The position numbers and the translations under genes were made by a program. From contig RMBW01000150.1 of NCBI GenBank assembly GCA_004009845.1, positions 1-54,504 on the forward strand: a stretch of 54,504 bases of DNA, given 5' to 3'. Positions 25,113 through 36,660 of the stretch are shown piece by piece. Position 1 is the stretch's first letter, and every line of letters starts with the position of its first letter. Origin of the DNA: Davidsoniella eucalypti. Its lineage: Eukaryota; Ascomycota; Sordariomycetes; Microascales; Ceratocystidaceae. The notes beneath the pieces are model-generated. The model worked only from the letters and a program-made list of their open reading frames with translations. It made no database searches and had not been told where the DNA came from.

Positions 25113-26759
25113 TTAGGGGCATATATCTACAAAGAAGTTTGTCTCCTTGATGAATTTGCAGAAATCAACGACCCCTTGTTGTGTGGATAGAGTGTTGTCT
25201 ATGGTAATGTGAAACGGTCTTCGTGAGAAAACCTTTGACAGACGTTTGCCCTTCCAGCAGAAGAAGAAATGTAGTGGGTCCTTCTTTTTCCCACAAGAAC
25301 ATGAATCTGTAAAGTTTGCATGGTGTAGGCGAAGGTGGTAGTCCACAAAGTCTCCGTGATGTGATCTGGCGGCCAGCAGGCGGCTCAGTGTCTCCCTTGG
25401 GAGAGACAGTTCGAAGGGGGTCCTGAGGCTTGCAGAAAGTCCCAGGTCCTTGTAAGTTGTCGGGGCGGAGGATGTCCACCAGTCGGTGTACTCCTCCTGA
25501 AGCCGACTCCGAGCAGCTCGTTTGATATGAGCAATGGAGGGAGGCAGGTTTGGAGGTGGGGGTAAAGTAGCGCCTTCCTTGGCCAGAGAATCTGCTATCT
25601 CATTGCCAGGTATACCAATGTGTCCAGGGACCCATATTGGGGTGACTTGTCCAGCTTTGACATGGCGGCACCGCCGTCTATCCGGCCAAGTTCGGGCCAG
25701 AGAGTGAAACTCTAAGATCTGGGCTTGGCTGGTGTCTGTTGGTGCAGAGCCGGGGAAGAGGCAAGCATATGCTGCTTGATTGTCAAGAATAACATGAATG
25801 TTCTTTGCGAGATGTGTGCATGGGGCTTGAAGGGCCAATTTCAGGCCATTCAGGGCACCCACTATCTCGGCATCAAATACTTCATGATTCTTTCCTAGGG
25901 ATCCTCGTTGTCTATCAACTAGCCAGTTACCTTGATATATGGCAAATCCCCATCCAGTTCGTCCATCTTCCAGTTTTGATCCGTCAGAGTATACCATGAT
26001 GTCCATGCTGTTGGTGAGTTTCCGTAGCTTAGATTGATCAAAGTTCTCTTTGGTCTGGGTAGGAGGGGGGGGACTCTTGGGTGGAGGCATTAGTAGGGGT
26101 CTGGGGGGGAGGGCTCTTATGGTCTCCAGTGTACGTCCCAGCCGTGTCATAGAGCTAGCGGAGGACCGGGTTACCAGAGGGTGATTGTGGTCCAGGCTAG
26201 TCCATCTTGCAGCCAGGAGTCTTCGTTTGTTCTCCAGGAGGAGAAGTGCAGGGGCGATTGCCGCTTCACGGTGGAGGGCGGATGCGGGTGTAGTTTTCCA
26301 GACGGGTAGGATTGCTCTCAGAGCCACCCGGAGTACACGTTCCAGCTTGTCAGCGAGGTGTAGTGCTCCTGTTTTTACCTGTTTTCCTTTACCGTTTATA
26401 GTAAGGAGTCCAGGCCAGTAGGCTTCTGCACCGTAGAACAGAGTGGGGATCACACAGGCTATGACAGCGAGTCGAGCCATGGCAGGGGGGATGCCACTCT
26501 GGGTATGTGAGAGGGACCTGAGGAAGTTGGCAGCTTTGCGTCCCTTCGAGGCCCAGGTCTCCACATGTTTAGTGAATGTTAGTTTAGAGTCTAGCCAGAA
26601 CCCAAGCCATCTCATATCTTTTTTGGGGTGGATGTCCACTCCTCCAATCTCTATGGGTGGGTGAGGCTTTGACCAGGCTCTTGTGAAGTGGATAACTTCG
26701 GTTTTGTGTGGGGCAAACTCAACTCCGTTTTCTTTTGCCCATGTATGCATTCTTTTAGC
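25113..26759 (-). pseudogene. Truncated LINE ORF2: RT end plus RNase H
   Basis: An open frame runs from the element's truncated 5' end to a TAA at 25115-25113. The first methionine (26750-26748) lies inside RT and is not a true start; three in-frame codons precede it. Residues 1-110 match the segment just after the RT catalytic aspartates in LINE enzymes (WAKENGVEFAPHKTEVIHF, then WLGFWLDSKLTF), so the catalytic core and endonuclease are missing. Residues about 250-390 form an RNase H domain with all four acidic positions visible (YSDGS, DAEIVGAL, LDNQ, NEIAD). Near the C-terminus CSCG...LH...C resembles a zinc-binding motif. No internal stop or frameshift is present, and the DNA is GC-richer than its flanks, so no repeat-induced C-to-T decay is apparent. 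It cannot encode an active transposition protein. Confidence 0.92.
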
Positions 26760-26760
26760 C

Positions 26761-26774
26761 GGTCCGCCCGCAAA
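26761..26774. repeat. Target-site duplication, right copy
   Basis: Second copy of GGTCCGCCCGCAAA, directly after the truncated 5' end of the element. Confidence 0.93.
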
Positions 26775-28399
26775 GACCGCAAAGAAAGCAAGAGGGGCAT
26801 CTGGGTTAGAGAAAGAAGCTGAGGGTTAGCCAGTTTGTTGACATGGGAACTAAAGCTGGCTTAATTTTTTTTTTGTAGGCGGGCTGTGGTGCTGAACCAA
26901 CCTGGCTCAACTGAACCTACCAACCACACGTAATCGAGTCCTGTCTAGTCTACGGAAGGAAAGCAAAGCTTACCTACCTCGACCTCTACCTCCATTCACA
27001 ATTTGGTCTGACCTCACAGATCATGAGCGTTTCTTTCTCTGTAGATATCATCTAGCCAACCGAGCTCTCTCGCCTGAGTTAGGCCTCGCCCCTCTTTTGC
27101 TCTCACAGGTGCGTTTGTTTTGCTTTATTGTGTTTGTATGTCCGTCCTCTCGCCATTCCGCTCTATTGTTCCTGTGCCATTTCCAATCTAGTCCCGTGCC
27201 GACAGGAGTTCGTCGTCTGTCCCATCGCCCAGTATAGCAGCAGCAACAGGAGCCGCTGAAGAGGCAGCCCGTCGACCTTGAGAGCTCGGAAATATCGTGG
27301 ATGCGAGCACTGTGCTGGCTTCGTTGTTTGTCTGCTTCGGTCTCTGCCTCTTGTGGCGTTCTGGCGCTTGCCGCATCACCGCCGCGCCTTGTATTTCCGA
27401 GGGTCTGCGGCAATCACAAGCGTGTGGTGTTTTGGTAGATGAGAAGCTATCTATCGATCTACATATCTTGGCCTCATCTTGACGCACCGTCGCCGCATCG
27501 TCGGTTGCCATTTCCCTTCTCGACTGTCTATATTCCCCCACCTGGATGTTGATTGGATGCTAGTGTCTGCCAATAAGGTTGCTGTCTCTCGGGAAGTAGT
27601 TTCCCAGTCTTCATCACTCAGTTTCTATCATATCCTTCTACCTCTCAAGGTGGGTGGCCTAGTCTGTCTGGCCTTGCCATCCTCCTTGGATCTGCATTTT
27701 TTTTCTTTCCTCTGTTGCCCTTCACTTTGAGTCTGTTTCTTCTCTCCCATACTTGCTGCTTTACTCCCTCAACCTGCCTATCCACGCTAGAATATCGGCG
27801 TCTAGAGCCTTTTGTCAGCCAGTGTCAAAATTGTGCGGCTAGCCACGTTACTGCTGCTTGCTTTGATTCGGCCGTCTGCCTCGCCGTACCTGGTTGCTAC
27901 ACAACTTTTTATAAATTTTATTTTTTATTTTTTTACAGTTATTTTAAATATTTTATTCCTTTGTTTTGCTTTCTCGGACTGATTGCCCCATCTGCTTGCT
28001 TGATCTTGAACAAAAAAACAAAGAAAGAAAGAAACGCACACCGTCGCCCTCAATTCAATCTCGCCCAGCCAACCGGTTAACCAGATCCAAAGCCGCAGCC
28101 CGCCTTACCCTGCCCTGCCCGTCAGAAAAAAAAAACACCACTAAAAATCGAAACACAGGGCCCTGATGTGGTCAGAGTCCTGCTACTTTGACTGATGACT
28201 GACCCCCCCTTCTTTTTGCTGCTTGCTCTGCTTTAGACTCTCCATCTCGATATCTCTAGGACTGCCACAACACCAGCAGCACCTATCCTCCCAAGCTTGA
28301 GCTCTTGACTCCATTTGTCTTTCTGCTCTATATCTCCCGCAACATACACGCCTCGCTTCTTTTCCTCTGCATCGACGAGTCATCCGAATCAACCCAGCC
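26775..28399 (+). promoter_or_regulatory. Upstream region and long leader of the Rho GEF gene
   Basis: About 1.6 kb with no credible protein gene. From 27,000 on it is strongly pyrimidine-rich with long C/T tracts, typical of fungal promoters and 5' untranslated leaders. It contains many short upstream ATG frames; a 121-codon frame at 27715-28080 is low in coding character. An A/T-rich block lies at 27,905-27,965. Where transcription starts, and whether leader introns exist, cannot be fixed from sequence. Confidence 0.5.
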
Positions 28400-31300
28400 A
28401 TGGGCGACTACAACCATAATGCCGGCCAACAACCCTCCGGCCGAGTCCCCCAGCAGCGCGATGCTGCCTTTTCCAACATATTCGGCGCCGCGCCACCACC
28501 TGGTCGGTCACACACTATGACCTCGTCCGTCCCGCCCCCAATGATGCAACCCGACTTCCACGACCCGCGTCGCCATCCGCCGCCCATGCCACAGCACAAC
28601 CTGCAGCAGCACCAGCAACAGTACCAGTCGCAGCAACAGCGCGGTCAGTATGGTGATCGCGATCAGGGCCACTATAATGGTAATGATAGCCAGTACTACG
28701 CTCAGCAACAGCAGCAGCCACAGCAGGGCTATCATCAGCAGCAGCGCTCGACTTCGGGCACTCACCAGGTCCCAAATCCCCTGGCCCAGTACCACCAGGC
28801 CCGCCGTCCCCAGGCTGGCCCCCCTCAGGGAAACTATCAGCAGCCTCAAGTAGCTCAACAACAGCGGTTTGACACCCGTGCTGCTGGACACCAGGCTGGA
28901 GGCGGCAATTCTGCTGCACAGCGCTTCTACCAATCTGGTGGCCCTGCCCCTGCCATGAACAGCGACCAGTATCGCTCCCAGAGTCTGGCAAACATGCCTC
29001 GCCCACAAATGTACTCGCAGAATGCCTACGGCCAGAACTCGCAACAGGGCCATCAATATCAACATCCACAGCAAAGCCAGCAATATGCCCCCGACCGCTC
29101 CCAGTTTCAACCTTTCAACGCTAATGCTGCCGCTCAGGCTCGCACCACCGCCCACGGCCGTGTTGTCCCCGAAAGAAACGATGAGCGGGCTATGAGCATG
29201 ACCGGGAGCCACCACTCCGCTGACCGTGATTCGCACCAAACAATGAGTGGCAGAGTCATCCCGAATAGACGACCTACAGATGCCCAGCCGCCTCAAAACT
29301 ACCCCTCGAACGGCTACAACCCGCCACGATCCAGCTATGGAAAGCCCCCTCAGTCGTCACACGGCCCTTCAAATAGCACTGGCTACTCGGCTCCCGGAAC
29401 TGCTACCCGTACTGCTAGTATGGCTTCTTCCATTGGTGACGCTAGTTCTCGTACCTTTTCGATAACGTCCAGTATTGCGCCAACCATGGTAGGCTCTGAA
29501 CACGACGGACAGCTTACACACCGATCATCCACCGGAAAGTCCGAATATGGTGACCGTCCCCAGACGGCCAAAGTCCGGCCACCGATCGTTTATCCCGCTT
29601 TGCTGTCTCGTGTCGCCGAATGTCTACGCCGTAAGATCATAACTAGCGAGCGGATGAAGAACGGCCTGAGCTACAAGGATGCGTTCAGTGGTGCCGACGC
29701 TGTTGATGTGCTGACCTACGTAATCCGCACAACTGACCGTAATCTTGCCTTGCTATTGGGTCGTGCTCTTGATGCGCAGAAGTTCTTTCACGATGTAACC
29801 TACGAGCACCGCCTACGAGACTCAGCGAACGAAATGTATCAGTTCAAAGAAATGGAGGCCGAGGAAAAGAATACCGTGAACGGTGTGTTTGTGCTACTAT
29901 CCGAGTGTTACTCACCGACTTGCTCCCGCGATCAACTCTGCTATTCCATCGCCTGTCCTCGCCGCTTAGAACAGGTCTCCCGCCTAAACCTCAAGATCCG
30001 CCCGGGTCTAAAGAAGGAGCAAGACGCCGCCGTCGTTGAAGACGATGTCGATCAAACCGATGAGCAAAAGCTCTGGATCAATACTGTACCACAAGAGATT
30101 GTGGATAGTGTCGACGACCGTGAACGGAAGAGACAGGAGGTTATTTCTGAGATCTGCTACACTGAGCGTGACTTCGTCAAAGATTTGGAGTATCTCCGTG
30201 ATTTCTGGATCTTGCCTCTGCGGGCAAGAGGCTCGCCTATTCCATCAGAACGTCGCGATGTTGTAGTGCCAAACATCTTCAGTAATGTCATTGATCACCC
30301 AAGTATCCATGGCGTAAGCTCTCGGTTCGCTAAGGCCCTCACTGAAAGACAACAAAAGCATCCTGTTGTTAGCAACCTTGGTGACATCTTCTTGGAGTTT
30401 GTTCCCCAATTTGAGCCATTTATCGTCTACGGTTCTAAACAGATGGAAGCCAAGTTCTACTTTGAGGGTGAAAAATCAGCCAATCCAAATTTCTCAAAGT
30501 TCGTTGATGAGATTGAAAGACGCAAAGAGTCTCGCAAACTAGAGTTGAACGGTTATCTCACCAAACCAACCACTCGATTGGCCCGTTATCCCTTGCTTCT
30601 GGACAACGTACTCAAGCATACCGAGGACGGTAGTCCAGACAAGGAGGATATTCCCAAGGTCATGACGATGATTCGTGCTTTGCTTAGCAGAGTCAACGCC
30701 GAGTCTGGTAAGGCTGAGAACCGTTTCAATCTGCGCAGACTGGACGAGCAACTTAAATTCCGTCCCAATGAACGCGTTGATCTACGCCTGGCGGAAGAGG
30801 GCCGAGAGTTGGTATTCAAGTGCCAACTTAGAAAATCTCCAACCGATCCTCAAGAAATCACCGCCTTCTTGTTTGACCACGCTGTACTGCTCGTCAGAAT
30901 CAAGACTGTTGGTAAGGTAGAAGAATACAAGGCCTATAGACGAGTAAGTACTACCATCTCTCATAATTTCACCCTCATGATTCTTCAATATCGACCAAGT
31001 ATACTAACAACACACTACATAGCCTATTCCACTTGAGCTTCTGTCGATCCGTGAAATGGAAGAGGTTATCCCGGGGGACAACGGAACTGTGAAGCGTTCT
31101 TCATCTGGTATATTACCTGCCCTTAGAAACGAAGGCAGCGGCAAGAAGGGTGATGGCTGGCCCATTACCTTCCGCCATTTGGGAAAGAACGGCTATGAAT
31201 TGCAACTGTTTGCTTCGAATCAAGCTGCCCGCAAGAAGTGGCTGGAGTTCATTGATGCGTCTCAAGGCAGACTGCGTGGTCGTGCGGACTTCTTTACAGA

Positions 31301-32529
31301 GACCATCATTTCACACAACTTCTTTGGTTCTGGCAACCACGTCAACTGTGTCACTCCATTCGGTACGTACCTAGTGTCACATAATCATAGCCGTTGTTTT
31401 ATTGTCCATTTTGCTAATATATATCGACAGACGGTGGCCGTAAGCTTATCTACGGCACAGATAATGGCATCTACATGTCTGACCGGAAGCTCAAAGATGC
31501 CCAGCCACGCCGTGTTATTGAGGCTCTCAATGTAACTCAAATTGATGTTCTTGAGGAGTACTCAATACTTCTTGTGCTGTCTAACAAGACATTGGTACTA
31601 TATTATCTGGCAGCACTTGATCCTAATGAACCTGCCGCATCTCGGCGGCCACGTAAGATCCAGAGCCATTGCACATTCTTCAAGACTGGCATTTGTATGG
31701 GCCGCCATCTTGTGTGCTGCGTCAAATCGTCCGCCTTATCAACAACAATCAAGGTTTACGAGCCTAATGATGCTGCCTCCAAGGGCAAGAAACAAAAGGG
31801 TATCGGTAAAATGTTCGGCAGTGCCCAAGATGAACTTAAGCCATTCAAGGAATTCTACATTCCCACTGAATCAGCTTCGGTGCATTTCCTCAAGTCGAAG
31901 CTGTGTGTTGCTTGTGCTCGTGGATTTGAAGTTGTGGACTTGGAGACTTTAGAGACACAGTCACTTCTGGACCAGGCTGATACCTCTCTTGACTTTGTAT
32001 CTCGTAAGGAAAGCACGCGGCCAACACACATTGAGCGACTCAACGGCGAGTTCCTGCTCAACTATTCTGACTTCTCGTTCTTCGTCAACAAGCATGGCTG
32101 GCGCGCGAGACCCGATTTCCGCATCGACTGGGAAGGCACGCCAACCAACTTTGCCCTCAGCCCACCGTGGATTCTGGCCTTTGAGCCGAACTTCATCGAA
32201 CTCCGTAACCTTGAGCATGGCCTGGTGCATATCGTTCCACACAAGAACATTCGCATGCTTCACAGCAGCAGTCATGAGGTAAGCTTCCAAATGCATAGCC
32301 ATCATCATAACATGTGGTCCGATATAGCATATACTAACAATGTACCTTATAGATTCTGTTTGCCTATGAAGACGAACGCGGATACGATGTGGTTGACTCT
32401 CTTGATTTCTGGAAGAGTAACCGCCGGTCCGAAATACCGCCTGGTGGCCTCGGAGCGGGACAGGCCGCACCTGCGATTCCAACACAGCCCACGCCGCAGC
32501 TGCCACAGCTTCCTAACCTGGATCTGTAA
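28400..32529 (+). CDS. rom2: Rho1 guanine nucleotide exchange factor (DEP-DH-PH-CNH)
   Basis: Four exons (28400-30943, 31023-31362, 31431-32278, 32353-32529) give 1,302 residues. The introns are 79, 68 and 74 nt, two with TACTAAC branch sites. The start lies in CAGCCATGG. Domains in order: a disordered N-terminus with Gln-rich runs (about 55-235); DEP (about 400-485); DH/RhoGEF (about 575-765, beginning EVISEICYTERDFVKDLEYL); PH (about 800-960, split by the first two introns); and a citron homology (CNH) domain (about 960-1255, beginning GGRKLIYGTDNGIYMSDR). This is the full layout of yeast Rom1/Rom2 and fission yeast Rgf proteins. Such proteins activate Rho1 at growth sites, feeding glucan synthase and the Pkc1 cell-wall integrity pathway; the CNH and PH parts help membrane and partner binding. 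The short C-terminal tail is Pro/Gln rich. Long antisense frames opposite the Gln-rich part are artefacts of its composition. Confidence 0.95.
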
Positions 32530-33821
32530 TGAATGGCGTGATCTTGAGCGGCTAGCCGTGGCTTTCTATTACCCCCCCGCGTTCTACTTTTGCGGGACTT
32601 TCTCACACATACTACACTTTACCATCAGCAACATACTGCCCCCGTGGGCTTAATCTTAAGTTTACTTGTTTCTTCCTCAGCTTCATATTCTACGTTATAT
32701 CTCTCTTCCTTGGTACACACCCTCCTCTTCTGTCTATTTACGTCTTCACCTGTCTTTCGGAGTGGTATCTGAGATCTTCTGCGACGTTCCATGCTATTGA
32801 CATATTTTCTGTCTCTTTTGTCGGTAGTATCTCCGTGTTTTTTCATCTGCTTATTTTGTGCTTTTTTTGTTCTTTGTTTTTTTGCTGTATTCCAAAGTCA
32901 TGTTCGGGTGGAGTAGGGTGGGTTTTCTATTAGGTACAGCAATGTATATGTGTCGTCTTTCTCTTCTGTTTTCAATTTCTCTCCATGGAGAAAAAAGAAA
33001 ATCAATACAAATCAAATCATCGTCTTGGGTAATTTGGCAACTTTGAAATCGTGAAAATGTGTTGTGGTTAGTAGGAATTCCTGTGCAAGGTTGAATATCA
33101 TTTCATTGTGCTCAGAATACTAGTTGTTCTAGATCGCCCTAATCAACATTTCAGCAGTCATAACACTTAGTCTTCTGCTTTTGAATTGGCTGCTTGTCAG
33201 CTCTTGAATTCTTCCGGCAGAGGTGAGGCAGCGAATTGTTTGACTAGAAGCAAGGTCGTATGCATCAAGACTGTCAGTATAAATAACCCTAACATTTTAT
33301 TCCAAAAGCCCTATACCACTTACTAGGTGGGGTACTCAAGGGATCGATTCCGGCTTCGAAAAAACCCCACGTTACTTTTCGCTCTGCCGGTTACAGCAAT
33401 AGTACATATACAAAGTCCTACAGTCCGGATGTAATCTGAGTACTACTATCAGTCGTCACATCATTACATATAAGAGGCGCTTCTACTTCTATCAGCTGGC
33501 TCACGTAGTTAGTAGTCTCTACGCTATATATTGCAGCTTTTCTACTTCATCCCCCGCTCCTTCCAATACTCACAAGGTTTAGCGTTCGCAGTAGCTTCCT
33601 TCGACTTTGCGGCACTTTGCGCAGATAGCAGGTAGTTTCCCCTCTTGCGACAGCACCAGTCAAAATACTTTTCCTCATCAAAGGCAAAACAAAACATCAA
33701 CCGATTTATTTTCTTCCCTTTCAAACGGACCCGACACCGCGAATCGGCATCGAAAGCACCGAAACAAACCAAAGCATCATTGCGCCTTGAAAGACTAATT
33801 CGCATAGCACCCAGAATAGCG
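32530..33821. other. Intergenic region between Rho GEF and DUF255 genes
   Basis: 3' flank of the GEF gene, T-rich to about 33,050, then the upstream region of the next gene. Short open frames have no coding character. An in-frame upstream ATG at 33645 would add 59 residues to the DUF255 protein, but that extension is Lys/Arg/Ser-rich and unlike family N-termini. No RNA gene or repeat seen. Confidence 0.55.
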
Positions 33822-36138
33822 ATGGAACACGAATCGGGAAAGCAGCTGGTGAATCGCGCCGGCGAAGGACAAAGCGCCTATGTTCGTGAACAAACATCCA
33901 GTAAAGTTGCCTGGCAGCTCCTCGACGACAAGGCTGTGTCTCTAGCAAAAGCCGAGGACAAGCTGATTTTCCTTCACATTGGCTACTCGGCTTGCCACTG
34001 TAAGTGACTCCCAAAAATTACTGGCCCCATTGGTGTAAATATATAACTTACGATATGTAGACTCACACCTCATGACGACGGAAACTTTTGCATACCAAAG
34101 CATTGCCCACACCCTAAACACAAGTTTTGTTCCTGTCATCATCGACCGCGATGAGCGCCCCGACCTGGATGTTGTTTATATGAACTATGTTGAGGCTGTA
34201 CACAAGGTCGGCGGCTGGCCGCTGAACATCTTCCTGACGCCCGAACTCGAGCCTGTCTTTGGCGGAACATTTTGGCCCGCCCCGAACCACGATCGCAGCT
34301 CTTCCGATGAAGAACACGTTGCCGATTTCCAGGAAATTCTCCACATGCTGCAAAAGCTGTGGACTGAGCAGCGCAGCCAATTACGCCAGGAAGCTCACGA
34401 TAATGTAGGGCAGCTTCTGGAGTATGCTAGTGAAGGTACGAGCAGTGAGCCTACTAGCACTGCTGCTGCTGCCACTGCAGCGGCGTCTGTTATCCTTGGC
34501 ATGAAAGATCTATCACTGCAATCGAAACCAACTCAAACCCAAGCCGCAACCAACAGCCATGCAGTGACCGCCAAGCCATCCTCTAGTAATGAGCTTGATA
34601 TCGACATGCTAGAACCTGCCTACGCGCACTTTGAAAACTCATATGATAGCGTCAATGGTGGTTTCACGAATGCGCCCAAGTACGTCACTGCGCCAAAGCT
34701 CTCCTTGCTACACAGTTTGCCGAGTCTTGGTGCCGAGGCGCGTGACATGGTGGGCGACACCGAGACAAACAATGCCCGAAATATGGCCAGGGCTACTCTT
34801 AGCGCCATCAACCGATCGGGTCTTCATGACCATCTCGGCCGTGGCTTTGCCCGCTGCTCCATCACAGCTGACTGGAGCTTGCCATTATTCGAGCGCATCA
34901 TGGCCGAGAATGCCTTACTTCTTGGTCTGTTCCTCGACGCATGGCTGGGGGACGGTGCTACTAAGGAGTCTGAGTTTTATGCTGTTGTGCTGGAGACTGC
35001 CGAATATCTTACGAGCAAGCCGCTTCTTGGGGACTCTGGTCTTTTACTATCTGCAGAATCAGCTGATTCCCGTTTTAGCCAAACAGATACCCAGGAAGGC
35101 CCCGGCGCCTTTTATCTGTGGACACGCCGTGAGATCGACACAGTTTTAGGCAACGACGTCAATGCTAATATCGCCAGCGCACACTGGAATGTACAGTCAC
35201 GTGGAAACGTAGCCCCAGCCAATGATCCAACTGATGACTTTGTCAACCGTAATGTCCTTCGAGTAGTGAAGGATGTACCGACGCTTGCCAAGCAGTTCGA
35301 CCAGTCAGAAACCCAAATTCAGGAGATTATCAACGATGCCCGCGCGAAGCTCGCCGAATACCGCTCAAAGCAGCGCGCCGCCCCACGTGTCAGTGACAAC
35401 GCCGTCGCTGGCTACAACGGTCTGGCTATTAGTGCCCTTGCACGAGTTGGTGCGGCGCTCAAGCACATTGAGCCAGAGCTGGGTCAAAAGTACATCCGGG
35501 CTGCCGGTATTCTAGTAGCCAGCATCTGGCGCCATCTGTGGGACAGCAAAGAAAACGTTCTGTACCGTCTGCTCTGCAATGGTAAACGCTCCACCACACG
35601 TGCGTTTGCGGAGGACTATGCCTTCATCATTGAGGGTCTACTGGCACTGTACACGGCAACTATGCAAGAGGCGCACCTGGGATTTGCCGTCGAGCTTCAA
35701 GATGCGCAAATCTCGGCGTTCCAGGATACAGCGGCTAACGGTAGCAGTCGTGGCTTCTTCACAGCGGAAAAGAACACGCCCCATCTCCTCCTACGCCTCA
35801 AAGCCGGCATGGACAATACACTGCCCTCAGCCAACGCCGTATCTACGGCTAACCTGTTTTCTCTCGGCGAGATTCTACATACTGGCCAAGGAAAGACGGA
35901 GAAAGGCGCTACGTATACTGCTCTGGCGCGTTCAACTGCGGAAGTGTTTGAAGCTGAATTGTTGCATTTCCCGTGGCTGTTCCCTGGTCTGTTAGGCTGT
36001 GTTGTTCCGTATGCCCTCGGTCTAGATGTGGTGCGTGTCCCAGAAGGTGAAAAGGGCGAAGAGGTGTTGAAGAAGGTGCATACATCACCGAGAGGCCGTC
36101 TTTCTGTAGTGATAAAAGAGACGAAAAAGGAGGAATAG
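33822..36138 (+). CDS. DUF255 / SPATA20-like thioredoxin-domain protein
   Basis: Two exons (33822-33999, 34061-36138) separated by a 61-nt intron give 751 residues. The start at 33822 was chosen because LVNRAGEGQSAYVREQ then falls at the usual family position. Residues about 10-170 form the thioredoxin-like DUF255 domain (FLHIGYSACH, then DRDERPDLDVVYMNYV and GGWPLNIFLTPELEPVFGGTFWP). The rest resembles the alpha-barrel seen in N-acylglucosamine 2-epimerase-like folds (NAVAGYNGLAISALARVG; RAFAEDYAFIIEGLLALY). The function of this widespread family is poorly defined. Unusually, the active-site-like CHWCH of relatives reads CHYSH here (C58, S61), with the intron splitting the tyrosine codon, so a dithiol redox function is unlikely. 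A low-complexity Ala/Thr/Ser insert lies around residues 140-190. Confidence 0.93.
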
Positions 36139-36660
36139 AGCGATATCAAAGGAAGAGATCATATAATGGGTGGTAGCAATTAGTGTTGAGATTTAAGTAG
36201 TCTCTTTTTTTTTTCTTTTTTTCTTTTCTTTTTTAACATCTCCATGTTCACTTTTCTTAATATCATTACTACTGAATTGTTTATGATAAGTCTTACTAGG
36301 TAACTCATATTTATATACATATGAATCCCAAGGGCGGATTAGTGATAGCTACATCACTCCTAACTATGGAAAAATATATGATGAAAAAAGTATATAAAAA
36401 ATATATTGTCTGTATTATATACGGAATCATAACACTGCATGTACATTCAAGAGGAAATATCACGAGCATTTAATAATCACAGCTAATCAAACAAATAATA
36501 ATCACACCAAGAAAGGAATTGATGAATCAGCATATGAATCAAAAACAAAGGAGATAGAAGGGAATGGATGAGGGTAATAAAGGGTATCAAAGCATATTTT
36601 TTTAACAGTAAACTCTTAGAATATAATAATTTTCTGTCTTAAAATTCAACGGGCTTAAAA
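36139..36660. other. Convergent 3' intergenic region
   Basis: AT-rich DNA between the DUF255 gene (+) and the dynein subunit gene (-), with a T-rich tract at 36,200-36,235 and AATAAT/ATATAA-type words suitable for polyadenylation in both directions. No gene seen. Confidence 0.6.

Larger units (their letters stand above)
24866..26760 (-). mobile_element. 5'-truncated Tad-like non-LTR retrotransposon
   Basis: A 1,895-bp insertion read on the minus strand. Its 3' end is a (TAAA)5 tail next to the left target-site copy; its 5' end stops abruptly inside the reverse transcriptase domain at 26760, next to the right copy. The element encodes the end of the RT domain, an RNase H domain and a cysteine/histidine motif, an arrangement found in the Tad1 group of fungal LINE elements. 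Severe 5' truncation is the normal outcome of incomplete reverse transcription, so this copy was dead on arrival and depended on a full-length element elsewhere. The exact duplication and uninterrupted frame argue for a fairly recent insertion. Confidence 0.93.

Noticed and set aside
28508..29296. 262- and 184-codon frames antisense to the Rho GEF N-terminus
   Set aside because: They mirror the CAG-rich coding strand (Leu/Ala/Val runs) and have no independent signal.
33645..33821. Upstream in-frame start for the DUF255 protein
   Set aside because: The added residues are basic and low in conservation character; the start at 33822 matches family N-termini.
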